DNA of 30,851 nt from Chara braunii (lineage: Eukaryota > Streptophyta > Charophyceae > Charales > Characeae). The position numbers were made by a program, and so were the translations under genes. Positions 18,905 to 29,094 of this stretch are shown in pieces (position 1 is the stretch's first letter; every line of letters begins with the position of its first letter). The notes under the pieces were generated by a model that was given only the letters and a program-made list of their open reading frames with translations, searched no databases and was not told the DNA's origin. The stretch spans positions 1,338,181 to 1,369,031 of the forward strand of contig BFEA01000305.1 of assembly GCA_003427395.1 (NCBI GenBank), read 5' to 3'.

Positions 18905-19264
18905 CCTCAACAGCATTGGTCGTTGGATCATGGCCCCAGTCACATGTTGCCGTGCTTTGTTTTCTTTTTTTATAAAAGTACCCCCTACCATTTTTAATAT
19001 TTTTATTATGTTAAAAAAAGTCCGCCTGTGGCAACAGATAGGAGTGAAGGTAAGCACATGCACTCCCTGTCTTGCAGGGGGCTCCAGTCCATTGGTGGGG
19101 AGCTATCATGTTCACGGATATTCAATATCTCGAGGTAACAATGAGGTTCATCATTCACGTCATTACAACAGCTGTCACTGCTCGATAAAAGCGCCCATTG
19201 GAACTGTTTGTAAGAAACCATTCTAACTAACTCGCTTCTAAATCGGTTGATCAGCTGGCATACC
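18905..19264. other. Unassigned stretch
   Basis: Contains a LINE-3'-end-like 19-mer (19085-19103, see LINE B) and T/A-rich sequence at 18960-19018. No other signal recognised. Confidence 0.4.
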
Positions 19265-19440
19265 AGGGGCCACGTCCCACTAGCAACGTCGAGTTTCCTC
19301 AACGCCTGAATCTGGACGTGTTTGTGGCTATGTGCGGTTGAGGAAACTCAACGCGATTTCGGCACATCTCCACAAACACGTCCAGATTCAGTCATTGCGG
19401 AAAGTTGGAAACTCACCGTTGCTAGTGGGACTTGGCCCCA
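19265..19440. repeat. ~70-bp imperfect inverted repeat, ~25-base loop
   Basis: The left arm (19265-19335) and right arm (19361-19440) are reverse complements apart from scattered mismatches and a ~9-base insertion in the right arm. Long matched blocks include CACAAACACGTCCAGATTCA and GTTGCTAGTGGGAC. The loop carries GTTGAGGAAACTC, itself another copy of part of the stem. It is a foldback structure of unknown class. Confidence 0.85.
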
Positions 19441-20283
19441 GGGCTGCTCTTATCACCCTGACAAGTGTTCCTCCTGCGGCGAAGTTTTTTTTCAAAAAAA
19501 AAAGAAAAAAAGGGCATCAAACTCATGTGTGTACCATTCAGCCACATGAGGGGGGTATGGCACAAGTCGCTTTGTGCAGGTGGGAAAGCGATGTGTATTG
19601 CGAGCTGGAAGGAAAGCAGGTTCATAGCACTTAGGAGTTTGTTGCAAACACTTCCTTTGCTCCAGGGGTTGTCAGGTCTTGATGCATGCCTATCGACAGA
19701 TAGGTGATGAGCAGATCCAAAAGATCACCAATGAACTGAAATGAAGGACTCGGGATTAGCAAATGTGATCAACACGGATCCAGAGAATCAACAATATAAG
19801 CAACACAGTTCGATTTTCAGCAATTTTTTCCATTCCTCTCCCCAGGTGGTAGTAGTGTCTGCTCTTATCAGCACCACTATCACCGGTGGGGGTGTTTTTC
19901 AAAAAAAAAAAAAAAAAAAAAAAAAGCACAGCGGAAGACTCAATGACGTGATCTGACTCATCAGACACAGGCATCATAACACATGGCGAGACGCGCAAGT
20001 CCAACATGGAAGAAAGGTCCCTCCTTGCACTCACACATGGGGAGAAAACCATGGATGATGGAGATGGTGAGAGACGAAAGAGGAAGAGGGGGAGAATACG
20101 AGAAGGAAAGCTCAAAGTAGTCAAGAACAATCTCCCTGTGAAATGTCCAACAATCGTCTGGGACAAAAGATGACCCTGAGCCCAGGCCTTGAAAATGTCC
20201 ATGGCCCTCCAGGCCGCCCAAACTAAAGGGCTGCGCGGCCTGGAGGCCGAGTGCAGAATGTCGGGCCTTCGAGGGTCTGTGTA
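19441..20283. other. Unassigned stretch with two A-runs
   Basis: TTTTTTTTCAAAAAAAAAAG (19485-19504) and GTTTTTCAAAAAAA... (19894-19925) both combine a T run, a C and an A run. A minus-strand 180-codon frame (19756-20298) crosses the poly(A) tract, has no recognisable domain and is not called. Confidence 0.4.
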
Positions 20284-20330
20284 GTAGGCCTGTAGCATGT
20301 AGTATTGGCCTGTGCATGCTACAGGCCTAC
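20284..20330. repeat. Perfect 16-bp hairpin
   Basis: GTAGGCCTGTAGCATG (20284-20299) and CATGCTACAGGCCTAC (20315-20330) are exact reverse complements with a 15-base loop. An adjacent AGGCCTACAA-TAATCT block is repeated directly at about 20324 and 20391. Confidence 0.85.
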
Positions 20331-21193
20331 AAGTAATCTCAACTCTCCAGGTCGAAGGAGGGCAACACCCCTTCGCTCAGCAAGCGGTGCGAGGCCTACA
20401 AGCAATCTTGACTGTGAAGTACGGAGTAAGCCAACAGTACTTGAACCCAAATGAGAGGACATGAATAGAAACAAACTTCTGTCATTCGAATTGAGAGAAA
20501 ATGAAAACAACGGAAAGGGCACAGATGACATTGGTTGGCAGAAAGAAACACTGCTTGCAGCTTCCCTCTCCTGTAAGGATCCTCTCCAAACCCCCGTTGT
20601 TTTCAAAATATTTTGTGACTGCGTCGGGAGAAACAGCAGTGACTGAGAGATTTGTGTGGGGTAGAGAGAAATACTCTGTCCGCTGAAAAACTCCTCAGTA
20701 GCCGCAACACATCCACGAGTTTAGACCTCAACTCCGTTCTCGAAACCTGGCACCCTGCTACTGATTCCACTAATAGGATAGGTGACGTGCTCAATCTCTC
20801 ATTGACAATCATCTTCCTTTGTAGACACTGGGTGGTCCAGTCCAAACAACTAGCAACCTGACCCATATTCCTTGCCTGTTTGCGCTTTGAAACGGTATTC
20901 ACCAGTTCGCGGTAGCCGATGCAGATCCCAGGGCTCGATCCCTAGTCCCCACCTTACCTGTGTACAGTATCTGTGTCAAACCCCTAGAGTTGAACCCGTG
21001 ACCTGTGTATTTGTAACAGTTGGTAGACTGTCGTAGGGTCCGTAGGTAGTAGGGGTTCGATCTGTAGACCTGTAGGGTAGGAGTCTTAGTCAGGTCTAGA
21101 AGTCGTAGCTGCTACAGTCTCGAAAGGCCAAGTCCACGGCCTTCCGGAAGGTCCCAGAAGTGGCTTTTCGAACTAGCTCACGTTTTAGACAGA
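20331..21193. other. Unassigned stretch
   Basis: No gene recognised. 20925-21070 contains three tRNA B-box-like words (GGCTCGATCC, minus-strand GGGTTCAACTC, GGGTTCGATCT) with GTAG-rich surroundings. They do not fold into a tRNA. Confidence 0.4.
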
Positions 21194-21236
21194 GGCAAGT
21201 GGGCAAGTGGGCAAGTGGGCAAGTGGGCAAGTGGTG
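21194..21236. repeat. 8-bp minisatellite GGGCAAGT
   Basis: Five near-perfect tandem copies of GGGCAAGT. Confidence 0.9.
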
Positions 21237-21929
21237 AGCCCAACTGCAGTATGTCGACAGTGCAACTGTACTCAGCTCGCAGTGCAAACCCATGCAGTCA
21301 GCAGTACCGGTCCTAGTCAGTCCTAGTCCAGTCAAGCAAGTACCGCATGGGACTGTGTGCACGACGGGCATGGGGAAGGGCCAGACCAGCGAGCTACAAG
21401 TGAAAATCAAAGGGCAGCGTCCAGCCATTCATTCATTCCTGCGTGAGCCATGTGGAAGCGCTGCCACAAGCGACTTGTGCGAGGTGGTCTGCAGTGAGCC
21501 CGAGGANGAAGTGGGCGAGAGAGAAGGAGCTTAGCCATAGCGATAGGGTAGTAGCGGCCATAGCCGCCATAGCTGTAGATAGAGTTCAGTGAGTGTGTGT
21601 GTGTGTGTATGTGTACTGAGTATCGCGTGTGGGATATCCAGGGTGATCCTGTGTGTGCGAACAGAGAGTTGTGTGGGCGCTGAGACGCCATAGCCATTCA
21701 AGTGAACTTGTATCTGAACCATGTTCTCAGTTACCATATCTCTGAGTTCTGAGTGGGCGCTTGTCGCCAGTTTGCTGCGCACCTGTTTGCATGCATGAGA
21801 AGTGTGAATGAGAGCGATTCTGATTGCAGCTTGTTCACAAAAACAAAAAATTATTAGGCCTCTTTTGCTTGATGAAACATCAACCCATCAGCCGGTTTCT
21901 CGCTGGCATGGAGCTCTGCAGATTAGTAG
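21237..21929. other. Unassigned stretch
   Basis: Contains an ambiguous base at 21507 and a short (GT)n run near 21592-21608. The GCGGCCATAGCCGCCATAGC word near 21553 recurs in similar form near 27045 and 27860 on the other strand. No gene recognised. Confidence 0.4.
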
Positions 21930-22057
21930 TACCTTCTTCCCCTGAACATAACGCCCTCACCATCACAACTGTATTTGCAGCTGAGTATGGTTTGTAACTT
22001 TGTTACAATTTGTATACATTCATGGTGATGGGCCATTATGTTCAGGGGAAGAAGGTA
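21930..22057. mobile_element. MITE-like element with TA target duplication
   Basis: A 124-bp body (21932-22055) is bounded by inverted repeats beginning CCTTCTTCCCCTGAACATAA, perfect for the first 20 bases and continuing imperfectly to about 36. It is flanked by TA on each side. The centre is AT-rich and non-coding. A TA target and a short palindromic body suggest a mariner/Tc1-mobilised non-autonomous element, but the terminal sequence is not a Stowaway consensus I know. Confidence 0.65.
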
Positions 22058-22154
22058 GCTTTATTTTATTCTCCATTTGGCGAAAGAGACGTGCCCTATT
22101 TATGCATCTTTCTATGTTTCCGCCCTCATCCTTAATGCACGAACCACACGTGTT

Positions 22155-22463
22155 CTACCCAAACTCGTAGACCATATCCACTTCTGAAGGCCGTCTTGTG
22201 TTGATCCTCGGGCAACACCTCAGACGGTAACCCGACTTCAAGTCTATCTTCGAGAAAAAATTGCAACCCTGCACTCTATCCAGAAGGTCGTCTATCCGCG
22301 GTAATGGCTCTACATTCTTAACGGTAATCGCATCGAGTCCCCGATAGTCTATACACATACACAGATCGCCTTCTTTCTTCGACACAAACAAGACCGGTGC
22401 ACCATATGGCGAAGAACTTGGCTCAATCCACCCTTTCTCTATCAACTCATATGGGTAATTCAT
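22155..22463 (-). pseudogene. Gypsy reverse transcriptase, N-terminal fragment
   Basis: The frame reads [59 protein letters not shown] and [12 protein letters not shown], the fingers/palm start of Ty3/gypsy RT. The first catalytic aspartate (KIDLKSGY) is present. After GYR a one-base shift restores [17 protein letters not shown] in another frame. Similarity is then lost, before the FADD-type catalytic pair. R-M in the usual LRMCIDYR block is C-M here. Confidence 0.9.
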
Positions 22464-23200
22464 TGAGCTCCTTGGGAGACATACGATAGATTGGGCCCTT
22501 AGGAATCCAGCTACCGGGTTATATGTCTATCCGGTGTTTGGTCTCCCTTTCCACAGCTCCACTTGGGGCCTCTCCCACATCAGCGAACTCGTCTAACAGA
22601 CTTTGCACTTCGGCTGGTATGGGCACTTCTTCCTTTTTCCCTTCACTAACCGGCCTCACATAGGCAACAAACACTTGTTCAGCGAGATCATTCTCGACCA
22701 CGTGCCTGGCGAACGAGGGGGCGGTCATACAACAAAGGAACAAACTACTTTCTATGCCGGATGCATGAAACAAACACTTCTTCTTTTCCCACCCGTGGGA
22801 CTGGGGAGGCAGCACTCGTGCTCGCCCATCTTAACGTCAGCATATGCAACATTGCCCAAGTTTGTTCCTGATATCATGTCAAAAGGAAGGCTATCCTCCG
22901 CTAAGAGTATCCGGGAATGCAAAACTTTTCACTACTTTGCCCCCTGCCTCCAACCGGAAGTATGCCTTGACCTCTTCAACATACTCGCATACCATCATCT
23001 CTCTATTACTAATAACCGGCTCATCAAGCTTTTTCACTTTTATTCCTAGCCTCCTAGGTGCATCTTTTGCAACCCTCTTCTACTAATGTAATTGCGTGTC
23101 GACCCACTGTCTACTAACGCGCTTATCCTTTCTCTACACGCTTCTACATCTGCTATTATTAGCTTCCCATTCGACTTCTTCATCTCGGCCCAAGCACGGC
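22464..23200 (-). pseudogene. Gypsy protease/linker region, frameshifted
   Basis: Pieces in several frames: GIKVKKLDEPVIS, SFAFPDTLSGGYPSF and (22815-22519) AYVRPVSEGKKEEVPIPAEV followed by SLLDEFADVGEAPSGAVERE. The last block is the spacer that normally precedes gypsy RT (LLDEFADVF...LPP). A complete D-T/S-G protease active site could not be confirmed by eye. Confidence 0.65.
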
Positions 23201-23357
23201 GACAAGTGATCAGTTCATACCAATGCTTGCGAGGGAATCACCAAGAGAGGTCCTAGCATAAACAACCTTTGGACAACTAGTTAGGTGGGGGCCCTTCTGC
23301 CATCGGGATCTTCGGACAGGAGGAGGGTGCCTTCTCAGCGCGCGCTTATCTTCCTGT

Positions 23358-23760
23358 CTAAGTCCAAAGTCCTCGTAGAGGCGACTGCAACCTCTGTTGG
23401 TTGTTCCCTTTTGGGTACCTATATTTGAGACACAAGGAAACAATGTGGTCGAGGTCACCACACTTGAAACATTGGTGGGCCTTTCGAAGCTTCTCCCAGA
23501 CCTTCTCGTCTATACCCATTTGTTCCCACAGTCTGCCTTCGGCTATCCCCAGGTGTGGTGGGTACGACCACCACCAATTTTTACCTCTAGCTCTAACCCC
23601 TATGAATGGAGAACCTCTACCACCTTGCGAGGAACCATACCCCCTACCTCCCACGTGGTAGCCACCTTTACCACCACCCCTCTGGGCAGCGGGTCCTCAT
23701 CATCCACCTCGTCCTCCACCTCGGCCTCCTCTACCTCGGCCTCTACCTTGTCGCCCTCCC
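23358..23760 (-). pseudogene. Gypsy gag C-terminus: Gly/Arg-rich region and zinc knuckle
   Basis: The region 23760-23660 gives RGRGRGGRGGGRGG-type sequence in one frame. The open frame 23654-23358 begins MGGRGYGSSQGGRGSPFIGV and contains CFKCGDLDHIVSLC, a CX2CX4HX4C nucleocapsid zinc knuckle that packages element RNA. Arrangement and spacing are normal for gypsy gag. Confidence 0.85.
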
Positions 23761-23922
23761 CCATGGGCTACAACTGCCGCATAGTCCCCTCCCCAGGCTA
23801 CTTGGCTATTGTTCTCTTCTTCTAGATCATAATTTATTACGGTAACGACTTTATACCTCCTTCCTCAAGGTGACCAACAGATTATCCTTCCCCTCTATAC
23901 TACCGGATATGGTCGTATTCTT

Positions 23923-24946
23923 CTACCTCTTGCCGACTTGCAGATACTTCCAGTAGTGACAATAGTTAGCCTCTTGCAAGAAGCCGGCGTGGTCTACAAC
24001 GATCTTATTAAACTTTTCGTAAGTCATCCGCTCTTCTCTAGTACGACGATATAACTTGGTCTTAAAGGGTTCGGGAAGCGCTCTAGCGAAATTGTTCAGG
24101 ATCTGAGTGGGGGTCAGTCCGTGTTCCAGCAGCTCGTCCATAGTGGCCTTGAGTGCGGACACATTTTTCCACTTGCAGTCACTAATGTTGAGGATGAGGG
24201 ACTCAATATGGCGGCTAAGTTCTTATTTTCAAACCGGTCCTTCAAGACCTTAAAAAAGTCCTCAATCCTTGTGCGCCGTGAGTATTGCACCATTGAGGTA
24301 CAACCTGCCTCCTTCACCGACGAAATTGTGAAGCTTGCAGTATCTCCCCCTGGACACGAACTTACCATAAGTACGCAGTCCCAATATGGAATCAATTGTG
24401 CGTACATGCACGTGTCCATCACCGCCTCCCAATGAAAAATGCTCTCCTCCTCCTTCCTAGTGTATGCCCAAGGGAGTCTTACCTTCATCTTCTCCCTTCG
24501 TTCTCCTCCCTCATACTTATCTCCTTCCTTCCATCATCCTTTCTGGGACCCTTTCTTGTTGTCATCCCCATCATCGTCACCATCTCCACCCCCCCACCTC
24601 CACCTACCTTAACTGCAGCGATGGTGTTAACCAATTTCTGAGTGAAGATATCATCTAGTTGACATGCATATTGTAGGACCCTATGGTGCGCTTGGCTGGA
24701 TGACGCACTAAGGTAGTTATTCCAGATGCCCTTAAACTCCTCCTGGTGTTGTTCTACCTTTCCAACGGCTCGTTGAAGCACAAAGAATTCCTGGGTGGTG
24801 TGCAACAAAGTGTCGTTCAGAAGGTTCCAGCATTCCTCAGTTTCTACTTGTTTCCCTTTCTGCTCTTTCAACAACATCTGGAGTCTATCCCCTTCCTCCA
24901 TCAGTCTTTTCTTCTCCTCAAATTCGTTCCTTCTTGTGGCCAACAA
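23923..24946 (-). pseudogene. Gypsy gag capsid region
   Basis: Starting LLATRRNEFEEKKRLMEEGD (24946 onward), the frame covers a Glu/Lys helix. It continues in overlapping frames with KVRLPWAYTRKEEESIFHWE, DFFKVLKDRFENKNLA and, after an indel near 24225, ALKATMDELLEHGLTPTQIL and ARALPEPFKTKLY. The last block matches the retrotransposon gag (capsid) family, which builds the virus-like particle. Two frame breaks (near 24486 and 24225) are visible. Confidence 0.8.
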
Positions 24947-24957
24947 CTTTTGATTAA

Positions 24958-25406
24958 GCCCAACCTGAAGGAGAAGAGGTGGCGGAGAGAAGCCATGTTG
25001 CGGAGTTGAGACTCCAGCAGGTTGAGGACTTGGATTGGGTGGAGAAATTTGGGTACCGGATAGAGCTTTCGAGAGAAACTAATGAAGAGATGGATTGTTT
25101 TGTAGCGAAGTTGGCAGCAACAAAGGTTTAAGAGGAAAGAAAGTTGCTGATTGAGGAGAAAAAGGGTGAACTCGTCTCCTCACCAACCCTCCGTCTTCTT
25201 CTTCTTCTACTTCCTCTTGTACTTAAACTTCTAGCTCCTTTAATTCTTCGTCTCTTCTTCTCTTTCTCCATTTTCTTTTTCTCCTCCTTGAGTTTCTTCT
25301 TCTCCATCTTCCTCCTTTTCTCCACCCAGTCCAAGTCCTCAACCTGCTGGAGTCTCAACTCCGCAGCATGGCTTCTCTCCGCCACCTCTTCTCCTTCTGG
25401 TTGGGC
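24958..25406. repeat. Inverted duplication inside gypsy gag
   Basis: Arms 24958-25044 and 25320-25406 are reverse complements with only a couple of mismatches over 87 bp. Read on the plus strand, the left arm gives the same gag peptide (AELRLQQVEDLDW) that the right arm gives on the minus strand. It continues into EKFGYRIELSRETNEEMDCF and RKLLIEEKK, the expected next gag sequence. A gag segment has therefore been inverted in place. Confidence 0.85.
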
Positions 25407-25734
25407 TTGTCTCCTCACCAACCCTCCATCTTCTTCTTCTACTTCCTCTTGTACTTAAACTTCTAGCTCCTTCAATTTTTCTTTTCTCTTCTTCATCTCT
25501 TTCTCCATTTTCTTTCTTCTACTTCCTCTTGTACTTAAACTTCTAGCTCCTTCAATTCTTCTTTCTCCATTTTCTTTTTCTCCTCCTTGAGTTTCTTCTT
25601 CTCCATCTTCCATCTTCCTCCTTTCTCTTTTTCTCCTCCTCTTTCTTCTTCTCAACCATCTTCCTATCAATTTCTTCCTGCTGATCTGTTGTATATGGCC
25701 GCGTTGTCCCACCAGATCTTATGGTTACACTCAT
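25128..25734 (-). pseudogene. Gypsy gag N-terminus, coiled-coil region
   Basis: Starts MSVTIRSGGTTRPYTTDQQE and runs into long Lys/Glu/Arg-rich helix (EIDRKMVEKKKEEEKKRKEE). The charged stretch is broken into overlapping frames with a GARSLSTRG-type peptide repeated. At the DNA level TACTTCCTCTTGTACTTAAA followed by CTTCTAGCTCCTT occurs three times (about 25209, 25440, 25520), showing internal duplication. The start at 25734 is chosen because it lies directly before the conserved TTDQQEEIDRK block. Confidence 0.75.
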
Positions 25735-26590
25735 GCCGCACGTTCAATGGAATCCTAAAGGAAACAAGAAACGAAGGAGTGAACCCCATATCACGAACAG
25801 GGTCAACATAGCAAACATTGGTTAATCATCCATGGTTACTAAAGGCACAAGTATGCAGCCTCCACCTCCTCACCACGTAAACCTCACCCTCGACACTACA
25901 ACTACCTAATCTCGATTGGAGTCTGACCTTAGTTCTTCCCCCCTCACAGTGTCACTACAGCTACCCTGTCAGGCTGGTGGGCGACCAGCAGCTTAAGGTC
26001 AGCTATCAAGGACCTCAATAATTATTTAACGATGCAGACACGACGTCGTGCCCACCAGGATCTAAAGGTTCACTCTCAAGACTTATAGCTCCTCACTGCG
26101 CCAGATTCGGTTCGGTCGCATGCCGATCAGTACCGGTTTTAGGGCTATAGACGAGTTGTTTTACGAGCGGCGAAAGCTGTTTTACGAGCGCTCGCCGCTC
26201 GTGCCCATGCTCCCTACTTTACGGGTGATACATCCAGTTGTCGAGCTTCTAGTCTAGACATGACCTACTTCACACGCATGTCTGACTAGATGCTGACTCA
26301 AGACAAAATCAGATTGTCACCAAGTGTTCTGTCCAGCAACAGTGACACCAAGACGTGGGAAGGTACCAAGACACTCATTCATTCATTAAAGCAAATACAG
26401 GGCTTAGGGGCCGATGCACCACTAGTGAACGTTCCTTCGATGAAGCTCCTCGACGCTCCTCCCATGCAGGTACGTAATCACCATCCCCGAATCCTGGCCA
26501 CTTCTTCTTCGGCCTAAAACCCCTACGTCAAACTCCCCACTTGCTGACCTTAATCATGCCAATATCCATCACCGACGGATGCATCAAGTT
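25735..26590 (-). other. Gypsy leader region (presumed 5' untranslated)
   Basis: About 856 bases separate the primer-binding-like site from the gag start. The only structure noted is an 11-bp perfect hairpin, ACGAGCGGCGA (26163-26173) with TCGCCGCTCGT (26192-26202). Short plus-strand open frames here are not conserved. Confidence 0.5.
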
Positions 26591-26606
26591 ACCATCTCTG
26601 GTACCA
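26591..26606 (-). promoter_or_regulatory. Primer-binding-site-like sequence, initiator Met tRNA type
   Basis: On the minus strand TGGTACCAGAGATGGT matches the common plant PBS TGGTATCAGAGC... at 10 of the first 11 bases. It is preceded two bases upstream by CA, the usual LTR 3' end, and lies upstream of gag in the right orientation. Confidence 0.6.
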
Positions 26607-27200
26607 ATTGAATTGAGCCTCACTACTCGACATCTTGAGCACACATACACATTGAGAGATTACACGAGATCCACACTAGAGTCCAGAGATGCAAAGTCCA
26701 AATGTGCGCAACTGAGAAAATCCAACAAATTATCACATTAAACAGTTTCGGAGACCTATTCACCAAGCACTCAACAACGCAGAACTCAGCAACCCGATAC
26801 CAGCACCCTCATCTAAGGTAGGTGACTCTCCTCTCTCCCTAGGTCACTCTCTTTCTTTCTCTTTGTCTTCTCTCTCTCTTTGTCCCTCCTGGTCTTCTTC
26901 ATGGATGCTTTCTCTCTCTCTATCCCTCCTGGTCTTCTTTATGGATGCTCTCTCTCTCTCTCTCCCTCTCCCCCCCCCCTTGAGAATCTTGACTCTGAAT
27001 ACATCTGTTGCTACTCAGCTTTATCCCTACTACTTATGCGGCTATGGCCGCCTTCCCTCTCAGTGCAGCGCTACCCAGCAGCACCTCCACACCTCTCACG
27101 AATGAGCAATCTCCCTGAAATTTGGCTGGCCAGTCCTTATATTGACTTGGACTGAGCCTCAACTCGTCCCAGCCTCTGCTTCCTTTGGCTTGACTTGGAC
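26607..27200 (-). other. Possible gypsy 5' LTR region
   Basis: By position this would be the 5' LTR, but there is no second LTR for comparison and the outer end is not defined. It contains CT-rich sequence at 26825-26975, with a ~57-bp duplication (CCCTCCTGGTCTTCTT followed by ATGGATGC, twice) and a C run near 26970-26980. Confidence 0.3.
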
Positions 27201-27302
27201 CCCGCCGGTACCACATGCCCATGGCCTGCTTGCTTCAGAATGTCAAGGCCTGGTAGTTTTCCCGAAGTTCCGTTCCTGTACTGCTGTTTGAGTCGGTGAG
27301 TC
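27201..27302. other. Unassigned
   Basis: Nothing recognised. Confidence 0.4.
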
Positions 27303-27483
27303 ACAACTTTTCATCTGTGGAACATGACTTTTGACTATGGGATATGACTCTTGCCTCTGGGACACGACTTTTGCCTGGAGAAGTGTCCTTTGCATGTGGG
27401 ACATGACTTTTCAATATGACTTTTCAAGATGAGACGTGACTTTTGCTTACAGAATGCAACTTTTGCCTTTGGGATGCGACTGT
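27303..27483. repeat. Diverged ~20-bp minisatellite, GACTTTTGCCT core
   Basis: About eight degenerate units of the type ATGACTTTTGCCTCTGGGA. Isolated units recur to 28225 (GCGACTTTTGACC). The minus-strand open frame through it (27335-27523) repeats a K-S-H/C-P pattern and is a repeat artefact. Confidence 0.75.
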
Positions 27484-28439
27484 TTACCGGGTGCCTGTTG
27501 GACTTGACTCCTAAGGTACCCAACTGCGACTATTCTGAAACTGACTGACTTGGCCTCCCTTGGCCTGAGACCTTGACCTTGGAATTTGAATTTGGGGTCT
27601 GCATCGTGTGATGCCTTTCATGTAGGTCGTGGCTATGGTGGACCTCATGTGATGCTGGCAGTAAGGAGGAGATTCGGACATTGGTTATGGTTCAGTCTTC
27701 CATTGTTTTTTTTTTTTTTTTTTTTTTTTTTTAAGGAAGACGTTGTGCGACATAAGGTGAGATGGCAAGTCAAAGGGGGGTTTGACATTGGTAATTGCCC
27801 TTGAACCTCCCATCAGTCTCACAGATGGGATGCTCCCCCTCCTCGCTCAAGCTCATCACCTCAGCTATGGCGGCTAGGGCCGTTTCTTCTACATTTTCGA
27901 CAAGGATGGTACCTTCTTAAAGTGTCCAACGCCGTCTCCACACCTCTCCAGCTTTGCGCGCAGCAGCAGCAAGGCAGAATGGGTGCGTCTTGTCCCTGTT
28001 AAAACTAGAATCCTCTGGAAACCTACAGACAACCTTTGATATGCATCTGATCTACGACCATCGTTAACTACTGGGAGGCCTGCATTTCCCATGCTCGGTC
28101 TGACTCTTGATTTTCCAAGAAATCAACTGCCTGGCTTGGGGTTACTGGACACAGCTTTCGACTCATGGCCGCGTACCCCTTGACCGTGGGGACTTCTCAG
28201 ACCTCTACAGGACTCAGGATGCGACTTTTGACCCCTCTTTCTGGCCTTTGGCCAAAAGTTACGACCCTGGCCTTGACTCATGTGGATTTGAACTGAGTTT
28301 ATTGCAATTTACTATAAATATATAAAAACATCCTCAACAAGCGTGTAAAGGGTCTCGCGTGAGACCCGCTTGCCAGTGTTGGGAAAGGCGGCGGGGCAAG
28401 GGGCGGGCCAACGGGACACCTGTGTCCTTTTTTTTATCT
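27484..28439. other. Unassigned stretch with poly(T)
   Basis: A T run at 27703-27732 could be the A-tail of a minus-strand retroposon. A short minus-strand frame at 27889-28092 has no recognised domain. Otherwise nothing recognised. Confidence 0.4.
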
Positions 28440-28765
28440 GTTTTTGTCGTTTTGTGGGCTCGCTCGTTTTTTGTCGTTTTGTGGGCCCGCTGCACTACTC
28501 ACGAGACTGAATCTACCATTGGAGTACGGAGAAACACGTTGCTTATCGTTTTTTGTCGTTTTGTGGGCCCGCTGGCGTCGTTTCGTTTTGGACTCAGGGC
28601 CTCGCTGCATTGCTCACGAAACTGAATCTACTGCTAGAGTTCTTGCTTATCTTTTTTGTCGTTTTGTGGGCCAGCTCACGTCGTTTCGTTTTGGACTTAG
28701 GGCCTCGCTGCACTACTCACGAGACTGAATCTACCGCTAGAGTCCGGAGAAATACATTGCCATCT
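28440..28765. repeat. ~104-bp tandem array, about three units
   Basis: Units begin TTTTTTGTCGTTTTGTGGGC (near 28467, 28548 and 28652, with a short extra head at 28440). They contain GCGTCGTTTCGTTTTGGACT, AGGGCCTCGCTGCA and GA(A/G)ACTGAATCTAC. The first unit lacks about 35 bp from the middle. The unit translates without stops in several frames, so its open frames are not evidence of a gene. Confidence 0.85.
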
Positions 28766-28940
28766 TGTCTTTTGCGCACGTAGATCCACGGCCCGTGCGG
28801 TTGTTTTTCTGCGTCGTGAAAGGGCGGTGGGGACGAACGGGATGAGTCGGAGGGGGTGCGGGGAGGTGGGGACCAGGGCAGTGGACGGGGGGAGGGGCAA
28901 CGCGAGGAGCAAAAGAGGCACCAGCGGGGGCAGGAACGGG

Positions 28941-28944
28941 ATGT

Positions 28945-28990
<46 letters not shown>

Positions 28991-28991
28991 G
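28941..28991. repeat. (GT)n(GA)n microsatellite
   Basis: A GT run of about 28 bases passes directly into a GA run of about 22 bases. Confidence 0.95.
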
Positions 28992-29094
28992 GGCATTGGT
29001 GCGGAATTGCAATTTTTTCTTCCCCCCCCTACTCTTGGTCCCGCTCTTGGTCCCCGCTGCGACTGCGGCGGGTAGACGTCTTGTAGTAATAAAA

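Larger units (their letters stand above)
22153..26606 (-). mobile_element. Decayed Ty3/gypsy LTR retrotransposon, 3'-truncated
   Basis: On the minus strand, in order: a primer-binding-site-like sequence (26606-26591), a ~860-bp leader, gag with charged coiled-coil N-terminus (25734-25128), capsid (24946-23923), Gly/Arg-rich region and zinc knuckle (about 23760-23358), protease/linker (about 23200-22464) and the start of reverse transcriptase (22463-22155). Similarity stops inside the RT domain. RNase H, integrase and the 3' LTR are not in the window. The MITE-like element begins about 100 bp further on. Frameshifts and an internal inversion make it inactive. Confidence 0.85.

Noticed and set aside
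19756-20298. 180-codon minus-strand frame as a gene
   Set aside because: It reads through a poly(A/T) tract as poly-Phe and shows no recognisable domain or splice context.
20925-21070. tRNA or tRNA-derived SINE suggested by three B-box-like words
   Set aside because: No A box at proper spacing and no cloverleaf could be drawn.
23397-23825. 142-codon plus-strand frame with Ser/Thr-rich tail
   Set aside because: It is antisense to the gypsy Gly/Arg-rich region and zinc knuckle, which explain the sequence.
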